A DNA stretch of 64,000 bases, taken from contig JBCDIM010000002.1 of the NCBI GenBank assembly GCA_038749105.1, positions 1 to 64,000 on the forward strand, written 5' to 3'. The notes beneath the pieces are model-generated. The model was not told the DNA's origin, searched no databases, and saw nothing but the letters and a program-made list of their open reading frames with translations. Below are positions 54,031-63,874 of the stretch, one piece after another. How positions within the stretch are numbered: position 1 is the stretch's first letter; every line of letters begins with the position of its first letter. Made by a program: the position numbers and the translations under genes. Origin of the DNA: JBCCOW01 sp038749105 (GTDB lineage: Bacteria; Planctomycetota; Phycisphaerae; Phycisphaerales; Phycisphaeraceae).

Positions 54031-54501
54031 TTACGCGGCCTCTTCGATCACCGCGATGCCCTCGTAGGCGTAGCGTTCGGCGATGAACTGCTCGAGCTGA
54101 CAGATCTCGACAATCACGAAGCGGAAGGCCAGGTCGGTCTTGGCTTCCATCATCTCGATCGCGCTGCCGAGCGTCTCGAGGGTCGTGGCACAGACCAGCT
54201 CCTCGCCCTCGGTCCGCAGCGGCAGGACCAGGCTGTCCCAGGCCTGCTCGGCGGTGAGCAGGCGGAGGCACTGGGCGTCGAAGCGTTCGGTGGCGAGGCT
54301 GGTCTGGGGGGACCGGCGGAGGTGCAGTTCGGTCAGCGCGGAGAGGACGTCGTCGTGCGAGAGGTCGAAGCGCTGGCGGGCGAGCACCCCGAAGCGGGGC
54401 GGGTCCTCGAGTCCGGCTTGTTCATCGAGGATCTGCTGGACCTGGGATTCGTTGATCAGGCCCCGAGCGATGAGGATCTGTCCGAGTCGGCGTTCGGTCA
54501 T
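54031..54501 (-). CDS. Standalone MshEN/GspE-N-like protein
   Basis: 156 residues from ATG 54501. Two successive MshEN-type motifs are seen: RLGQILIARGLINESQVQQI (residues 4-23, the first 24-residue motif), then RFGVLARQRFDLSHDDVLSA (about 36-55). The rest matches GspE-II N-terminal regions (LVLPLRTEGEELVCATT). In MshE such tandem motifs bind c-di-GMP, but here there is no ATPase domain. It could be a c-di-GMP reader, like the PilZ protein at 17111. Convergent with cysS, 3 bp apart. Confidence 0.8.
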   Translation of the reverse strand: MTERRLGQILIARGLINESQVQQILDEQAGLEDPPRFGVLARQRFDLSHDDVLSALTELHLRRSPQTSLATERFDAQCLRLLTAEQAWDSLVLPLRTEGEELVCATTLETLGSAIEMMEAKTDLAFRFVIVEICQLEQFIAERYAYEGIAVIEEAA

Positions 54502-54675
54502 GGCCGGGTTCTCCGGGCGGGTGAGGCGGTAATGAGCAGGCCGCCGCATAGGGCGCATCGGCCAGCGGCGGGCTCGGGATTAAGTTTCCGCTCCAAAAAA
54601 AAGGACGTGCAGAACACCTCGGCGTTACACCCGTCAACGTCCGGAATCACAGCGATGAGAAGGACGCGGGACGGG

Positions 54676-56190
54676 TCAGACCACAGCGCCACGCAAGGCG
54701 GTGTATCGATCCACCTGAGCGGCGAAGGCGTCGGCGTCGATGGGCTCGACGGTCTCTGGCGTGACCGAGTTGCGGACCACCGCACGCAGCTCGGTGAGCC
54801 CGGCCAGTGCGCCGGTGCCGATCGCTTGGGTCAGCCCGTTGCCCAGAGCCGTGGCCTCGAAGGGGCCCACCACGACGGGGCGGTTGATGGCGCTGGCGGC
54901 CATGCGGTTGAGCAGCCCGTTCTGGCCGCCGCCGCCCACGATGTGGAGGACCGCGGCACGACGGCCCGTGACCTCTTCAGCATCGCCCAGGGCCTTGGCG
55001 TATTCCAGGGCGAGCGTCTCGAGGCAGCAGCGGACGCACTGGCCGGGCGTCTCGGGGACGGGCTGACCGGTGGCCTGGGCGAAGGCCTTGAGCTTGTCGA
55101 GCATGCCGCCGGGCAGGGCGAAGGGTGCGTGGTCCGGGTCGATGAGCGTGCGGAAGGGCTCGCTGGCCTCGGCCTGCTCGGTGAGTTCGGCATAGCTGAG
55201 CTCCTGCCCGAGGGCGGCAAACCCGGCGCGGACCTGCTGAACCAGCCAGAGCCCGGCGATGTTGGTCAGGAATCGCACCTTCCCACCGACCCCACGCTCG
55301 TTGGTGAACCCGGCGGTACGGGCGGCCTCGCTGACGATCGGCTCGTCGAGCTCCATGCCCAGCAGCGACCAGGTGCCGCTGGAGAGGTAAGCCCAGTCAC
55401 CGGTGGCGGCGTGCTCGGGCGCGAGCGGGACCGCGGCAATCGCGCTGGCGGTGTCGTGTGATCCAGGGGCGACCACGGCGGGGGCGTCGGCGAGGCCGGC
55501 GGCGTCGGCAAGCGCGGGCAGCAGCGACCCGATGCGGGTGCCCGCGGGGACGATGTCCTTGAGGAAGTGTCGGGGCAGCGCGAAGCTGTCCAGGAGGCCG
55601 GTAGCCCAGCCGGTCGCGTCGGGGGTGAGCATGGCCGAGGTGGAGGCGATGGTCAGCTCGTTGGCCTGCTCGCCGCTGAAGAAGTAGTGCAGCAGGTCGG
55701 GCATGAACAGCAGGCGTTTGGCGGCCTCGAGGGACTGGGGCTCGGCGGAGCGTTGGGCCTTGAGCTGGAACAGGCTGTTGAAGGTCATCAGCTGGATGCC
55801 GGTCGCGGCGTAGAGGGCCTCCTCGCCGAGCTGGTCGATCGCCCGCTGCATGGCGGGGGGGTGGCGGGAGTCGCGGTAGGCGTAGGGCATCCCGAGGAGC
55901 TGGCCGGAGCGGCCGATGAGCCCGAAGTCGACGCCCCAGGTATCGACGCCGAGCGCGACGATCGGGGTGTCGGTCTGTTTCGCCAGATCAGCGGCCCGCC
56001 CGAGGCCTTCGACGAGCTCGAGCCAGAGCCCGGTGGTGTTCCAGTGGGTGCCCGAGGGGAGCTCGACGAGGCGGTTGGGGAAGCGGTGGGCTTCTTCTAG
56101 CGACGCGGTCTGGCCGTCGAACCGGACGATCATGGCCCGGCCGGATTCGGCGCCGAGATCAAACGCGAGGAAGCCTTGGTCGGTTGACAT
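54676..56190 (-). CDS. rhaB: Rhamnulokinase
   Basis: 504 residues, FGGY sugar kinase. FLAFDLGAESGRAMIVRFDG, LGVDTWGVDFGLI, APGSHDTASAIAAVP, DWAYLSSGTWSLLG and VGGGGQNGLLNRMAA are RhaB signatures. It phosphorylates rhamnulose at O-1 in rhamnose catabolism. No rhaA or rhaD is adjacent. ATG 56190. Confidence 0.95.
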   Translation of the reverse strand: MSTDQGFLAFDLGAESGRAMIVRFDGQTASLEEAHRFPNRLVELPSGTHWNTTGLWLELVEGLGRAADLAKQTDTPIVALGVDTWGVDFGLIGRSGQLLGMPYAYRDSRHPPAMQRAIDQLGEEALYAATGIQLMTFNSLFQLKAQRSAEPQSLEAAKRLLFMPDLLHYFFSGEQANELTIASTSAMLTPDATGWATGLLDSFALPRHFLKDIVPAGTRIGSLLPALADAAGLADAPAVVAPGSHDTASAIAAVPLAPEHAATGDWAYLSSGTWSLLGMELDEPIVSEAARTAGFTNERGVGGKVRFLTNIAGLWLVQQVRAGFAALGQELSYAELTEQAEASEPFRTLIDPDHAPFALPGGMLDKLKAFAQATGQPVPETPGQCVRCCLETLALEYAKALGDAEEVTGRRAAVLHIVGGGGQNGLLNRMAASAINRPVVVGPFEATALGNGLTQAIGTGALAGLTELRAVVRNSVTPETVEPIDADAFAAQVDRYTALRGAVV

Positions 56191-56239
56191 GAGATCGGTC
56201 CTGTAGTCGGGTCGAGAAGGGGGGCGAGAGGATACCGGA

Positions 56240-56884
56240 TCAGTCGGCGGGGCTACGCATCAGCCGTACGGCACTGCTCAGATAGGGCCAGCCGCTGAGC
56301 ACCGTCACCGCCACGGTGGCGTAGACCAGGGCATCACGGACCCAGGCGAGCCAGCCCCAGCCGTCGCGGGCCGGGTCGATCGCCACGATGACGAGAACGA
56401 TGGGGACGACGACCGACTGCAGGATCATCTTGAGCTTGCCGAAGACGTTGGCGCCGAACTTCACACCGGCCCCCTCGAGCTCGCCCCGGATCCCGGTGAC
56501 CAGCAGCTCCCGTGCGAGCACGACCACGACCATCCAGGGGTAGACGCCGGAGGCCATGTTGAAGAACGACCCGGCGGCGACCGCGTCGGGGTCGACAAAG
56601 CGTGGACCCGCGAGGTAGATCAGCGCGCCGATGACCAGCACCTTGTCGCAGAACGGGTCCATGATCCGGCCAAAGGTCGACTCGGCCTGCCACTTCCGAG
56701 CGAGGTGCCCGTCCAGGGCGTCGGTCACCGCGGCGAGGATGAACAAGACCACCGCGATCAGCAGCCAGAGCCACGGCAGTTGCGGCTGCGGTTCGCCGTA
56801 GCGGTACTGGTTGAGGATCAGGAAGAACGCCCCAGCCAGAACCAGCCGGAGAACGGTCAGCGCGTTGGGGACCTGCTTCCGCAT
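56240..56884 (-). CDS. pgsA: CDP-diacylglycerol-glycerol-3-phosphate 3-phosphatidyltransferase
   Basis: 214 residues from ATG 56884 (a start at 56911 would add nine residues). RKQVPNALTVLRLVLA at the N-terminus and the CDP-alcohol phosphotransferase motif in DALDGHLARKWQAESTFG continuing to RIMDPFCDK are diagnostic. About five membrane helices. It makes phosphatidylglycerophosphate for phosphatidylglycerol. It lies 43 bp downstream of an S1-domain gene. Confidence 0.95.
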   Translation of the reverse strand: MRKQVPNALTVLRLVLAGAFFLILNQYRYGEPQPQLPWLWLLIAVVLFILAAVTDALDGHLARKWQAESTFGRIMDPFCDKVLVIGALIYLAGPRFVDPDAVAAGSFFNMASGVYPWMVVVVLARELLVTGIRGELEGAGVKFGANVFGKLKMILQSVVVPIVLVIVAIDPARDGWGWLAWVRDALVYATVAVTVLSGWPYLSSAVRLMRSPAD

Positions 56885-56927
56885 GCGAAGGGCGCATGCT
56901 AAACCAACCACGGGGCTCTGGGGAGGA

Positions 56928-58694
56928 CTACTTCAGGTTGTCCAGCGAGAGCCCGCCAAGCCCGACGCCACCGGCCCCGCCGAGGTCCATGCCGCCCCGC
57001 AGCTTCGACTTGTCGATCTTGGGCCGAGGCTTGCGGGGGGTGGTGTCCACGGGCTGATCGCGGGTCGGATCCTCCTTGCGGAGCGACAGCGAGAGCTTCC
57101 GCTTGCCCGGCTGGATGTCCTTCACGCGGAACGTCTTCACGTCGTTGACGTTGACGATGTCGGTGACCTTGCCGACGCGGCGGTCGGCCAGCTCGCTGAT
57201 GTGGACCAGGCCTTCAACACCCTGCTCCAGCTCGACGAACGCGCCAAAGTCGGTGACGCCCGTGACCTTGCCCTCGTGCTCGGAGCCCTTGGCGTACTTG
57301 GACTCGGCGTCTTGCCAGGGGTCGCCCTGCACCGCCTTGAGGCTCACGGTCATCCGCTTCTTGCCGGGCTCGATGCTCAGGACCGACACCGTGCGGACCT
57401 GGCCCTCCTCCACGACCTCGGTGGGCTTGTGGATCCGCTTCCAGCTCATCTCGCTGATCGGGAGCAGCGCCTCGACGCCGGGCGCGACCTCGACGAAGGC
57501 CCCAAAGTTCGCCACCCGCGTGATCCGGCCGGTCACTTCCTGCCCGGTGGCGAAGCCGGCCCCCTCGTTAATGCCCTCCCACGGGTCGGGCGTCGCCTGC
57601 TTCATGCCCAGGGACAGCCGGTCCTTGGCCGAGTCGATCTTGAGCACCTTGACGGTAACGGTGTCGCCGACCTTGACGACATCGCCGACCTTCTTGACGT
57701 GCTGGTGGCTGAGGTCGGTGATGTGGACCAGCCCGTCGAGCCCGCCGAGGTCGACGAAGGCGCCAAAGTCTTTGATGCCGGTGACGATGCCCTGGCGTTC
57801 GTCGCCTTCCTTGAGGTCGGCCAGGAGTTTGACCTTCTGCCGACGGCGGACCTCTTCGAGGTGGGCACGCCGGGACAGCAGCACCTTCTTGTGCTTGTGG
57901 TCGATCTCTTGGACCTTGGCGTCGATCTTCTGCCCGACAAAAGACTCCAGGTCATCAACGTGGTGCACGTCGATCTGGCTGGCGGGCATGAACGCCCGGA
58001 TCCCGCCGATCATCTCGAGCTCGAGGCCGCCCTTGTTGCTCTTGGTCACGCGGGCCTCGACCACGCTGCCGCGGTGGAGCTGGTCCCAGGTGCTGCGGGA
58101 GATCGCGCCCTCACGGGACAGGAACATCAGGCCCTGGCCCTCGTCCACCTTGTCGACGACAAAGTCCATGATCGAGCCGAGCCGGGGGGGCCGTTCGAAC
58201 TGCACCAGCGGGACCACGCCCTGCAGCTTGTTGGTCTCGCCGGTGAGATCGACGAAGACGTCCTCGCCGCGGATCGCGCTGATCCGGCCACGCTTAATCT
58301 CGAAGTGCTTGGCCTGCTCCGGCTCCGCGACGGGGGCGTCGCCGGCCTCTCCGTCCTCGGCCAGGGCCTCGCTGGATTCAACGACAGCCGCGGGCTCTTC
58401 GGCCGCCTTCGGTTGCTCCAGGATCGCGTCCATCGAGCCGCCCAGCTCGGCCATCTCCGCGGCGACCTGTTCTTCGAGCGTCGGCTCTGGGGCCGCTTCA
58501 GCCGCGGGGACTTCAGGCTTAGGCTCGGGCTGGACGGGGGATGGGACGGGTGGCGGGGCTTGTTCAGTCGCAACCGGCACAGCCTCCGCGGGCACCGGGA
58601 TCGCGGCGGGCTGGGATTCGGGTTGAGCAGCGGTCGGCTCTACGGGCGTAGGGATCGCGGCGGGTTCGGGGTGGTCCGTGCGTTCGGGGTCCAT
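56928..58694 (-). CDS. S1-domain RNA-binding protein, paralogue of ribosomal protein S1
   Basis: 588 residues. The first about 125 are Pro/Glu/Ala-rich and disordered. Then about five S1 OB-fold repeats follow, the last three strongest (TGIKDFGAFVDLGGLDGLVH; TRVANFGAFVEVAPGVEALL; TGVTDFGAFVELEQGVEGLV). The Gly-rich tail is GGMDLGGAGGVGLGGLSL. A second S1 with six repeats is at 61057-62850, closer to canonical RpsA, so this one is likely a specialised RNA-binding paralogue. Distance between them is about 2.4 kb. Confidence 0.9.
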   Translation of the reverse strand: MDPERTDHPEPAAIPTPVEPTAAQPESQPAAIPVPAEAVPVATEQAPPPVPSPVQPEPKPEVPAAEAAPEPTLEEQVAAEMAELGGSMDAILEQPKAAEEPAAVVESSEALAEDGEAGDAPVAEPEQAKHFEIKRGRISAIRGEDVFVDLTGETNKLQGVVPLVQFERPPRLGSIMDFVVDKVDEGQGLMFLSREGAISRSTWDQLHRGSVVEARVTKSNKGGLELEMIGGIRAFMPASQIDVHHVDDLESFVGQKIDAKVQEIDHKHKKVLLSRRAHLEEVRRRQKVKLLADLKEGDERQGIVTGIKDFGAFVDLGGLDGLVHITDLSHQHVKKVGDVVKVGDTVTVKVLKIDSAKDRLSLGMKQATPDPWEGINEGAGFATGQEVTGRITRVANFGAFVEVAPGVEALLPISEMSWKRIHKPTEVVEEGQVRTVSVLSIEPGKKRMTVSLKAVQGDPWQDAESKYAKGSEHEGKVTGVTDFGAFVELEQGVEGLVHISELADRRVGKVTDIVNVNDVKTFRVKDIQPGKRKLSLSLRKEDPTRDQPVDTTPRKPRPKIDKSKLRGGMDLGGAGGVGLGGLSLDNLK

Positions 58695-58757
58695 TCAGCT
58701 CATCCAGAGGGCGGGGTGTGTCTCCGCCTCCAGTCTACCCGGCGATCATGCCACGAT

Positions 58758-59420
58758 TCAAACCTCAGCAACAGGCAGCCCAGCGAGGGGTGGGGCCAGC
58801 CGTTTGGGCGGTCGGCTCACGCCCGGGTGGCCCGCCACGTGGAACCGCAACGGCGCGGCCGCCCACGCGTCTGCATAGTCGATCCCGATGCGTCGTGTCA
58901 CCGTGATCCGCTTACTCGGCAACACCCGGCTGCGTGCCCGTTCCACGAACAGCCGACCGCTCCCCGCCAGGTCTTCCCGATCAAACGCCCGGTCGATCGC
59001 CATCGCCTGGCTCAGCTTCGCCGGTCCATTGCCCAGGTCCCTTTCACGCCGGGCCGCCGGACGGTATCGACGCATCACACTCAAGCCCTCGGTCGGCTCG
59101 ATCGCCCGGATCAGCACCGCCTGAGGGACACCCTCACCAACCGTCGAGATGTTCAGCAGGTGGTGCATCCCGTAGGTCAGGAAGACGTACGCCGTCCCGC
59201 CGGCCATCCACATCGGCTCGGTCCGTTCGGTGCGGCGATACCCCGCGGTGTGGGCCGCCAGGTCGTCCGGGCCCAGATACGCCTCGGTCTCCAGGATCAG
59301 CCCGGCGAGGCGTGTGCCGTCCGGCATCACCCGCACCAGCCGCTGGCCCAGCAGCGCTCGAGCAACCCGCACCGTCTCGCGTTCAAAAAAGTCTCGGCCG
59401 AGCTTCGGCGTTCCAGCCAT
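58758..59420 (-). CDS. DNA-3-methyladenine glycosylase (MPG/AAG family)
   Basis: 220 residues. GLILETEAYLGPDDLAAHT with catalytic Glu, GGTAYVFLTYGMHHLLNIS and LIRAIEPTEGLSVM are the AAG family blocks, and GNGPAKLSQAMAID is the conserved end of the active-site region. It removes alkylated purines from DNA. ATG 59420, divergent from purQ by 47 bp. Confidence 0.95.
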   Translation of the reverse strand: MAGTPKLGRDFFERETVRVARALLGQRLVRVMPDGTRLAGLILETEAYLGPDDLAAHTAGYRRTERTEPMWMAGGTAYVFLTYGMHHLLNISTVGEGVPQAVLIRAIEPTEGLSVMRRYRPAARRERDLGNGPAKLSQAMAIDRAFDREDLAGSGRLFVERARSRVLPSKRITVTRRIGIDYADAWAAAPLRFHVAGHPGVSRPPKRLAPPLAGLPVAEV

Positions 59421-59467
59421 CCAGCGAGTCTAGCTCCGCGGACCGGACGCTCGGTTACACTCGCGGC

Positions 59468-60265
59468 GTGACGCCCAAGACGCTCATCATCCGGACCGCC
59501 GGCACCAACTGCGACGCCGAATTGGCCCATGCCTTCCGCACCGCGGGGGCCGAGCCCGTCACGCTCCACCTCAACCAACTGCTTGCCGACCCCGCCCAGT
59601 TCGAAGCCTTCCAGCTCATCGGCTTCCCCGGTGGGTTCTCCTACGGCGACGACATCGCGGCCGGCCGGATCTTCGCCAACCGACTCCGCCACGGCCTGCT
59701 GGCCCCACTCCAGGCCGCTGTCGCCCGCGGTGTCCCCATGATCGGCATCTGCAACGGCTTCCAGGTCCTGGTCAAGCTCGGGCTCCTGCCCCACCCCGTC
59801 ACCGCGACCCAGACCACCACGCTGGCCGACAACACCTCCGGCCGATTCATCGACCGCTGGGTGCCCATGACCGTCAACCCCGAGAGCCCCTGCGTCTGGA
59901 CCAGAGGGCTCGTTGACGACGGCACGACCGAATTCGAGCTCCCGATCGCCCACGGCGAGGGCCGATTCTCCGCTCCGGACGACGTGCTGGACGGCCTGGA
60001 AGCCCACGGCCAGGTCGCCCTGCGTTACGCCGAGGACGTTAATGGCTCCGACCGATCGATCGCCGGCGTCTGTGATCCGACGGGCCGAGTGCTCGGGCTG
60101 ATGCCCCACCCCGAGCGTTTCACCACCGCCACCCACCACCCCGCCTGGACCCGACTCGCCCACGCCGACCCCACCTGGCTCACCCAGACCCCACCCGGCC
60201 TGCGGATATTTGAGTCTGCGGTTGCTGCTGTTCGATCCTGTCAAACCTCGGCGGTGGGCGGATAG
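59468..60265 (+). CDS. purQ: Phosphoribosylformylglycinamidine synthase, glutaminase subunit
   Basis: 265 residues from a GTG at 59468. TLIIRTAGTNCDAELAHAF and FPGGFSYGDDIAAGRIF precede GICNGFQVLVKLG, in which the Cys is the glutaminase nucleophile. PHPER near the end holds the His of the triad. It supplies ammonia to PurL in purine synthesis. No purS or purL is adjacent. A much longer in-frame reading starting upstream is a shadow of the divergent glycosylase gene. Confidence 0.94.
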   Translation: MTPKTLIIRTAGTNCDAELAHAFRTAGAEPVTLHLNQLLADPAQFEAFQLIGFPGGFSYGDDIAAGRIFANRLRHGLLAPLQAAVARGVPMIGICNGFQVLVKLGLLPHPVTATQTTTLADNTSGRFIDRWVPMTVNPESPCVWTRGLVDDGTTEFELPIAHGEGRFSAPDDVLDGLEAHGQVALRYAEDVNGSDRSIAGVCDPTGRVLGLMPHPERFTTATHHPAWTRLAHADPTWLTQTPPGLRIFESAVAAVRSCQTSAVGG

Positions 60266-60266
60266 T

Positions 60267-60737
60267 TCACAACCGTGATTCAGGATCGACTTCGTTTTCG
60301 AGTCGATCCGCGTCGATCAGGTCCCGATCGCGACCTGCAGCACGTTTGCTAGTCAGAAGGTCTTCGCGGTTTAGAACGGAAACCGGCTCGCCAAGCAGTC
60401 GCGTTTGGATGCGGCCCTCCCACGCTTGATCAAACTCAAGACCCTCCACGCTGCTGAGCAGATCGATTCGTACCGGGGCAACGCCGATCTGAAAGACCGT
60501 ATCGGGCAGCTTGAAGTCATCTTGATTAACGGCATTAAGAGGTGCGCCGAAATCGACCAAAGCCTGCCAGACCCGTTCAGCGTTTTCGGCGGTCGGACGT
60601 ACCCAGAGATCGATGTCTTTCGTGGCTCGGGCCAAACCATGCAGCCCCACGGCAAAGGCACCCACGACCAGGTATTCAACGCCGGCGTTGTTCAACGACG
60701 ACAGCATGTCTCGGAAGTCTTGGCTTTGGTTTTCCAT
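60267..60737 (-). CDS. Nucleotidyltransferase (DUF6036/MNT-type)
   Basis: 156 residues from ATG 60737; a TTG 12 bp upstream is possible. YLVVGAFAVGLHGLARATKDIDLWV contains the hG-type loop and the catalytic DxD in KDIDLWV. PVRIDLLSSVEGLEF supplies a third acidic site (RIDLL). The C-terminal LNREDLLTSKRAAGRDRDLID is typical of the family. Such genes usually follow a small partner gene. Here the partner overlaps by 62 bp. Possible toxin or antitoxin of a type IV-like pair. Confidence 0.85.
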   Translation of the reverse strand: MENQSQDFRDMLSSLNNAGVEYLVVGAFAVGLHGLARATKDIDLWVRPTAENAERVWQALVDFGAPLNAVNQDDFKLPDTVFQIGVAPVRIDLLSSVEGLEFDQAWEGRIQTRLLGEPVSVLNREDLLTSKRAAGRDRDLIDADRLENEVDPESRL

Positions 60738-60903
60738 AATCTTTGTCAAACATGGTCAAGCACATCACTGAATGGCGATAGACATAGTCCATTCTCTCGG
60801 CGGGCGTCAGGGTGGCGACCGATGGAGCTTTGTCGAATTCGGGGTCACCGATCTCGATCTTCCGCACCACCCAGTCCGACCGGTCTTTACGCGGCTGCTC
60901 CAT
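60676..60903 (-). CDS. Small partner of the nucleotidyltransferase
   Basis: 75 residues. The SVATLTPAERMDYVYRHSVM block resembles the small proteins often found upstream of MNT-type nucleotidyltransferases. The end LPRHAVVVEQRRR is also typical. The last 62 bp overlap the nucleotidyltransferase gene in another frame. The pair looks like a small toxin-antitoxin module; which partner is toxic is not evident. Confidence 0.7.
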   Translation of the reverse strand: MEQPRKDRSDWVVRKIEIGDPEFDKAPSVATLTPAERMDYVYRHSVMCLTMFDKDYGKPKPRLPRHAVVVEQRRR

Positions 60904-60968
60904 CGCGTTATGTTACTCGGTTCGCTTCACGGCCCGCGTCCCCCGCAGCCGATGAATTCAAGACCTCA

Positions 60969-61000
60969 GCGGCCGTAACCGTCGGCCGCCGCCCGTTTTT
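60969..61000 (+). other. Hairpin in the rpsA leader
   Basis: GCGGCCG-TAACCGT-CGGCCGC, then CGCCCG and TTTTT. It is terminator-like but the T-run is 6 bp from the stem. It lies 57 bp before the rpsA start, in a stretch of about 150 bp between the nucleotidyltransferase partner gene and rpsA. It could be an attenuator or leader structure. Confidence 0.4.
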
Positions 61001-61056
61001 CTCGCCATGCGGCGGGGCGGGACACCTCCTTACGGAACCGGGATTCACCCCCTCCC

Positions 61057-62850
<1,794 letters not shown>

Positions 62851-62876
62851 CCCGAACACGACAACTCAACCCACCG

Positions 62877-62908
62877 ACAGCCCCGAGTACCCCTCGGGGC
62901 TGTTTTTT
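62877..62908 (+). terminator. Intrinsic terminator of rpsA
   Basis: Eleven-base-pair stem ACAGCCCCGAG/CTCGGGGCTGT with a TACCC loop and six T residues. Confidence 0.95.
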
Positions 62909-62942
62909 GCTTAGTGCATTGCTGGAAGGGCAGGACCGTGGA

Positions 62943-62993
62943 ACGGGAGACGCGAAGCGTCCCGTCGGTCCCGCGGGCACCTTCGGTGCGCCC
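62943..62993. repeat. Tandem palindromes: family A copy plus a second TTC-loop element
   Basis: ACGGGAGACGCGAAGCGTCCCGT (62943-62965, inverted copy of the element at 5963) is followed after 9 bp by GGGCACC-TTC-GGTGCGCCC (62975-62993). The second has the same plan (TTC loop, 2-nt asymmetry) with other bases. No gene covers them. Confidence 0.65.
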
Positions 62994-63042
62994 ACTACAC
63001 ACGGTCAAGCGACACGATGGTCGCCTGCGATATCGTGTGCCG

Positions 63043-63789
63043 ATGGCATCACCGCATCCCACCCGCGGCAAGCGGACGATGGACTACAACCGGCTGACGA
63101 GCTGTCCGGACCTTGAGCCGGCGTTCTTGTCGATCTATGAGCAGACCAAGCCGTACACGCTCACGTCGCTGGAGCGGATGTACGCGGTCTATCAGGCGAT
63201 GGTGCACGTCACGCGGGCCGGCCTGCCGGGCGACTGGGTGGAGTGCGGCGTCTGGAAGGGCGGCAGCAGCATGGCCGCCGCGTTGACGCTGCTGCATCTT
63301 GGGCAGAGCGACCGTGGGTTCTGGCTGTACGACACATTCGAAGGCATGACCCCACCCGACGACATGGACCGGGACTACGACGGGCAACTGGCCCAGACGC
63401 GCCTGGACCAGGCCGCCAAGAGCGGCGGCGAGAGCCGATGGGCGGTCTCACTGGACGCGGTCCGCGACGCGATGGACAGCACCGGCTACCCCGCCGAGCA
63501 CATCCGCTACATCCCCGGCAAGGTCGAAGACACCCTCAGTCTTGACCGCCGGCAAGACATGCCCGAACAGATCGCGGTGCTCCGGCTCGACACCGACTGG
63601 TACGCCTCGACCAAGCAAGAGATGGAACTCCTGTACCCGCGCCTCGTCCCGGGCGGCGTCCTGATCATCGACGACTACGGCCACTGGCAAGGCTGCCGAA
63701 AAGCCGTCGATGAGTACTTCGCCGAGCACGGCATCCAGATGCTCCTGACCCGGCAAGACTACACCGGCCGGATGGGCATCAAGCCATAG
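63043..63789 (+). CDS. TylF/MycF-type O-methyltransferase family protein
   Basis: 248 residues from ATG 63043 (ATG 63079 is also possible; the earlier in-frame start runs through the repeats). GDWVECGVWKGGSSMAAALTL is the SAM-binding start, FWLYDTFEGMTPPDD follows, and LRLDTDWYASTKQEMELLYP plus GGVLIIDDYGHWQGCRKAVDE is characteristic of macrocin-O-methyltransferase-like (TylF) proteins. Substrate unknown; perhaps a glycan or secondary metabolite. Confidence 0.9.
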   Translation: MASPHPTRGKRTMDYNRLTSCPDLEPAFLSIYEQTKPYTLTSLERMYAVYQAMVHVTRAGLPGDWVECGVWKGGSSMAAALTLLHLGQSDRGFWLYDTFEGMTPPDDMDRDYDGQLAQTRLDQAAKSGGESRWAVSLDAVRDAMDSTGYPAEHIRYIPGKVEDTLSLDRRQDMPEQIAVLRLDTDWYASTKQEMELLYPRLVPGGVLIIDDYGHWQGCRKAVDEYFAEHGIQMLLTRQDYTGRMGIKP

Positions 63790-63874
63790 GGCTGACCCAA
63801 ACGAGACGACGCTCCCTGAGTTGTCCAAGCCGCGGGCGATAGTTCACAAGGCGTCGGTTAAGCAGGCGGATGGC

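Noticed and set aside
56811..59471. 886-codon plus-strand frame
   Set aside because: Spans three minus-strand genes (pgsA start, S1 paralogue, glycosylase); composition is an antisense artefact.
60975..61031. Minus-strand TAAGGAGGTG followed by a short ATG frame
   Set aside because: Perfect SD-like word but the frame is only about 15 codons and the spacing is too long; probably chance.
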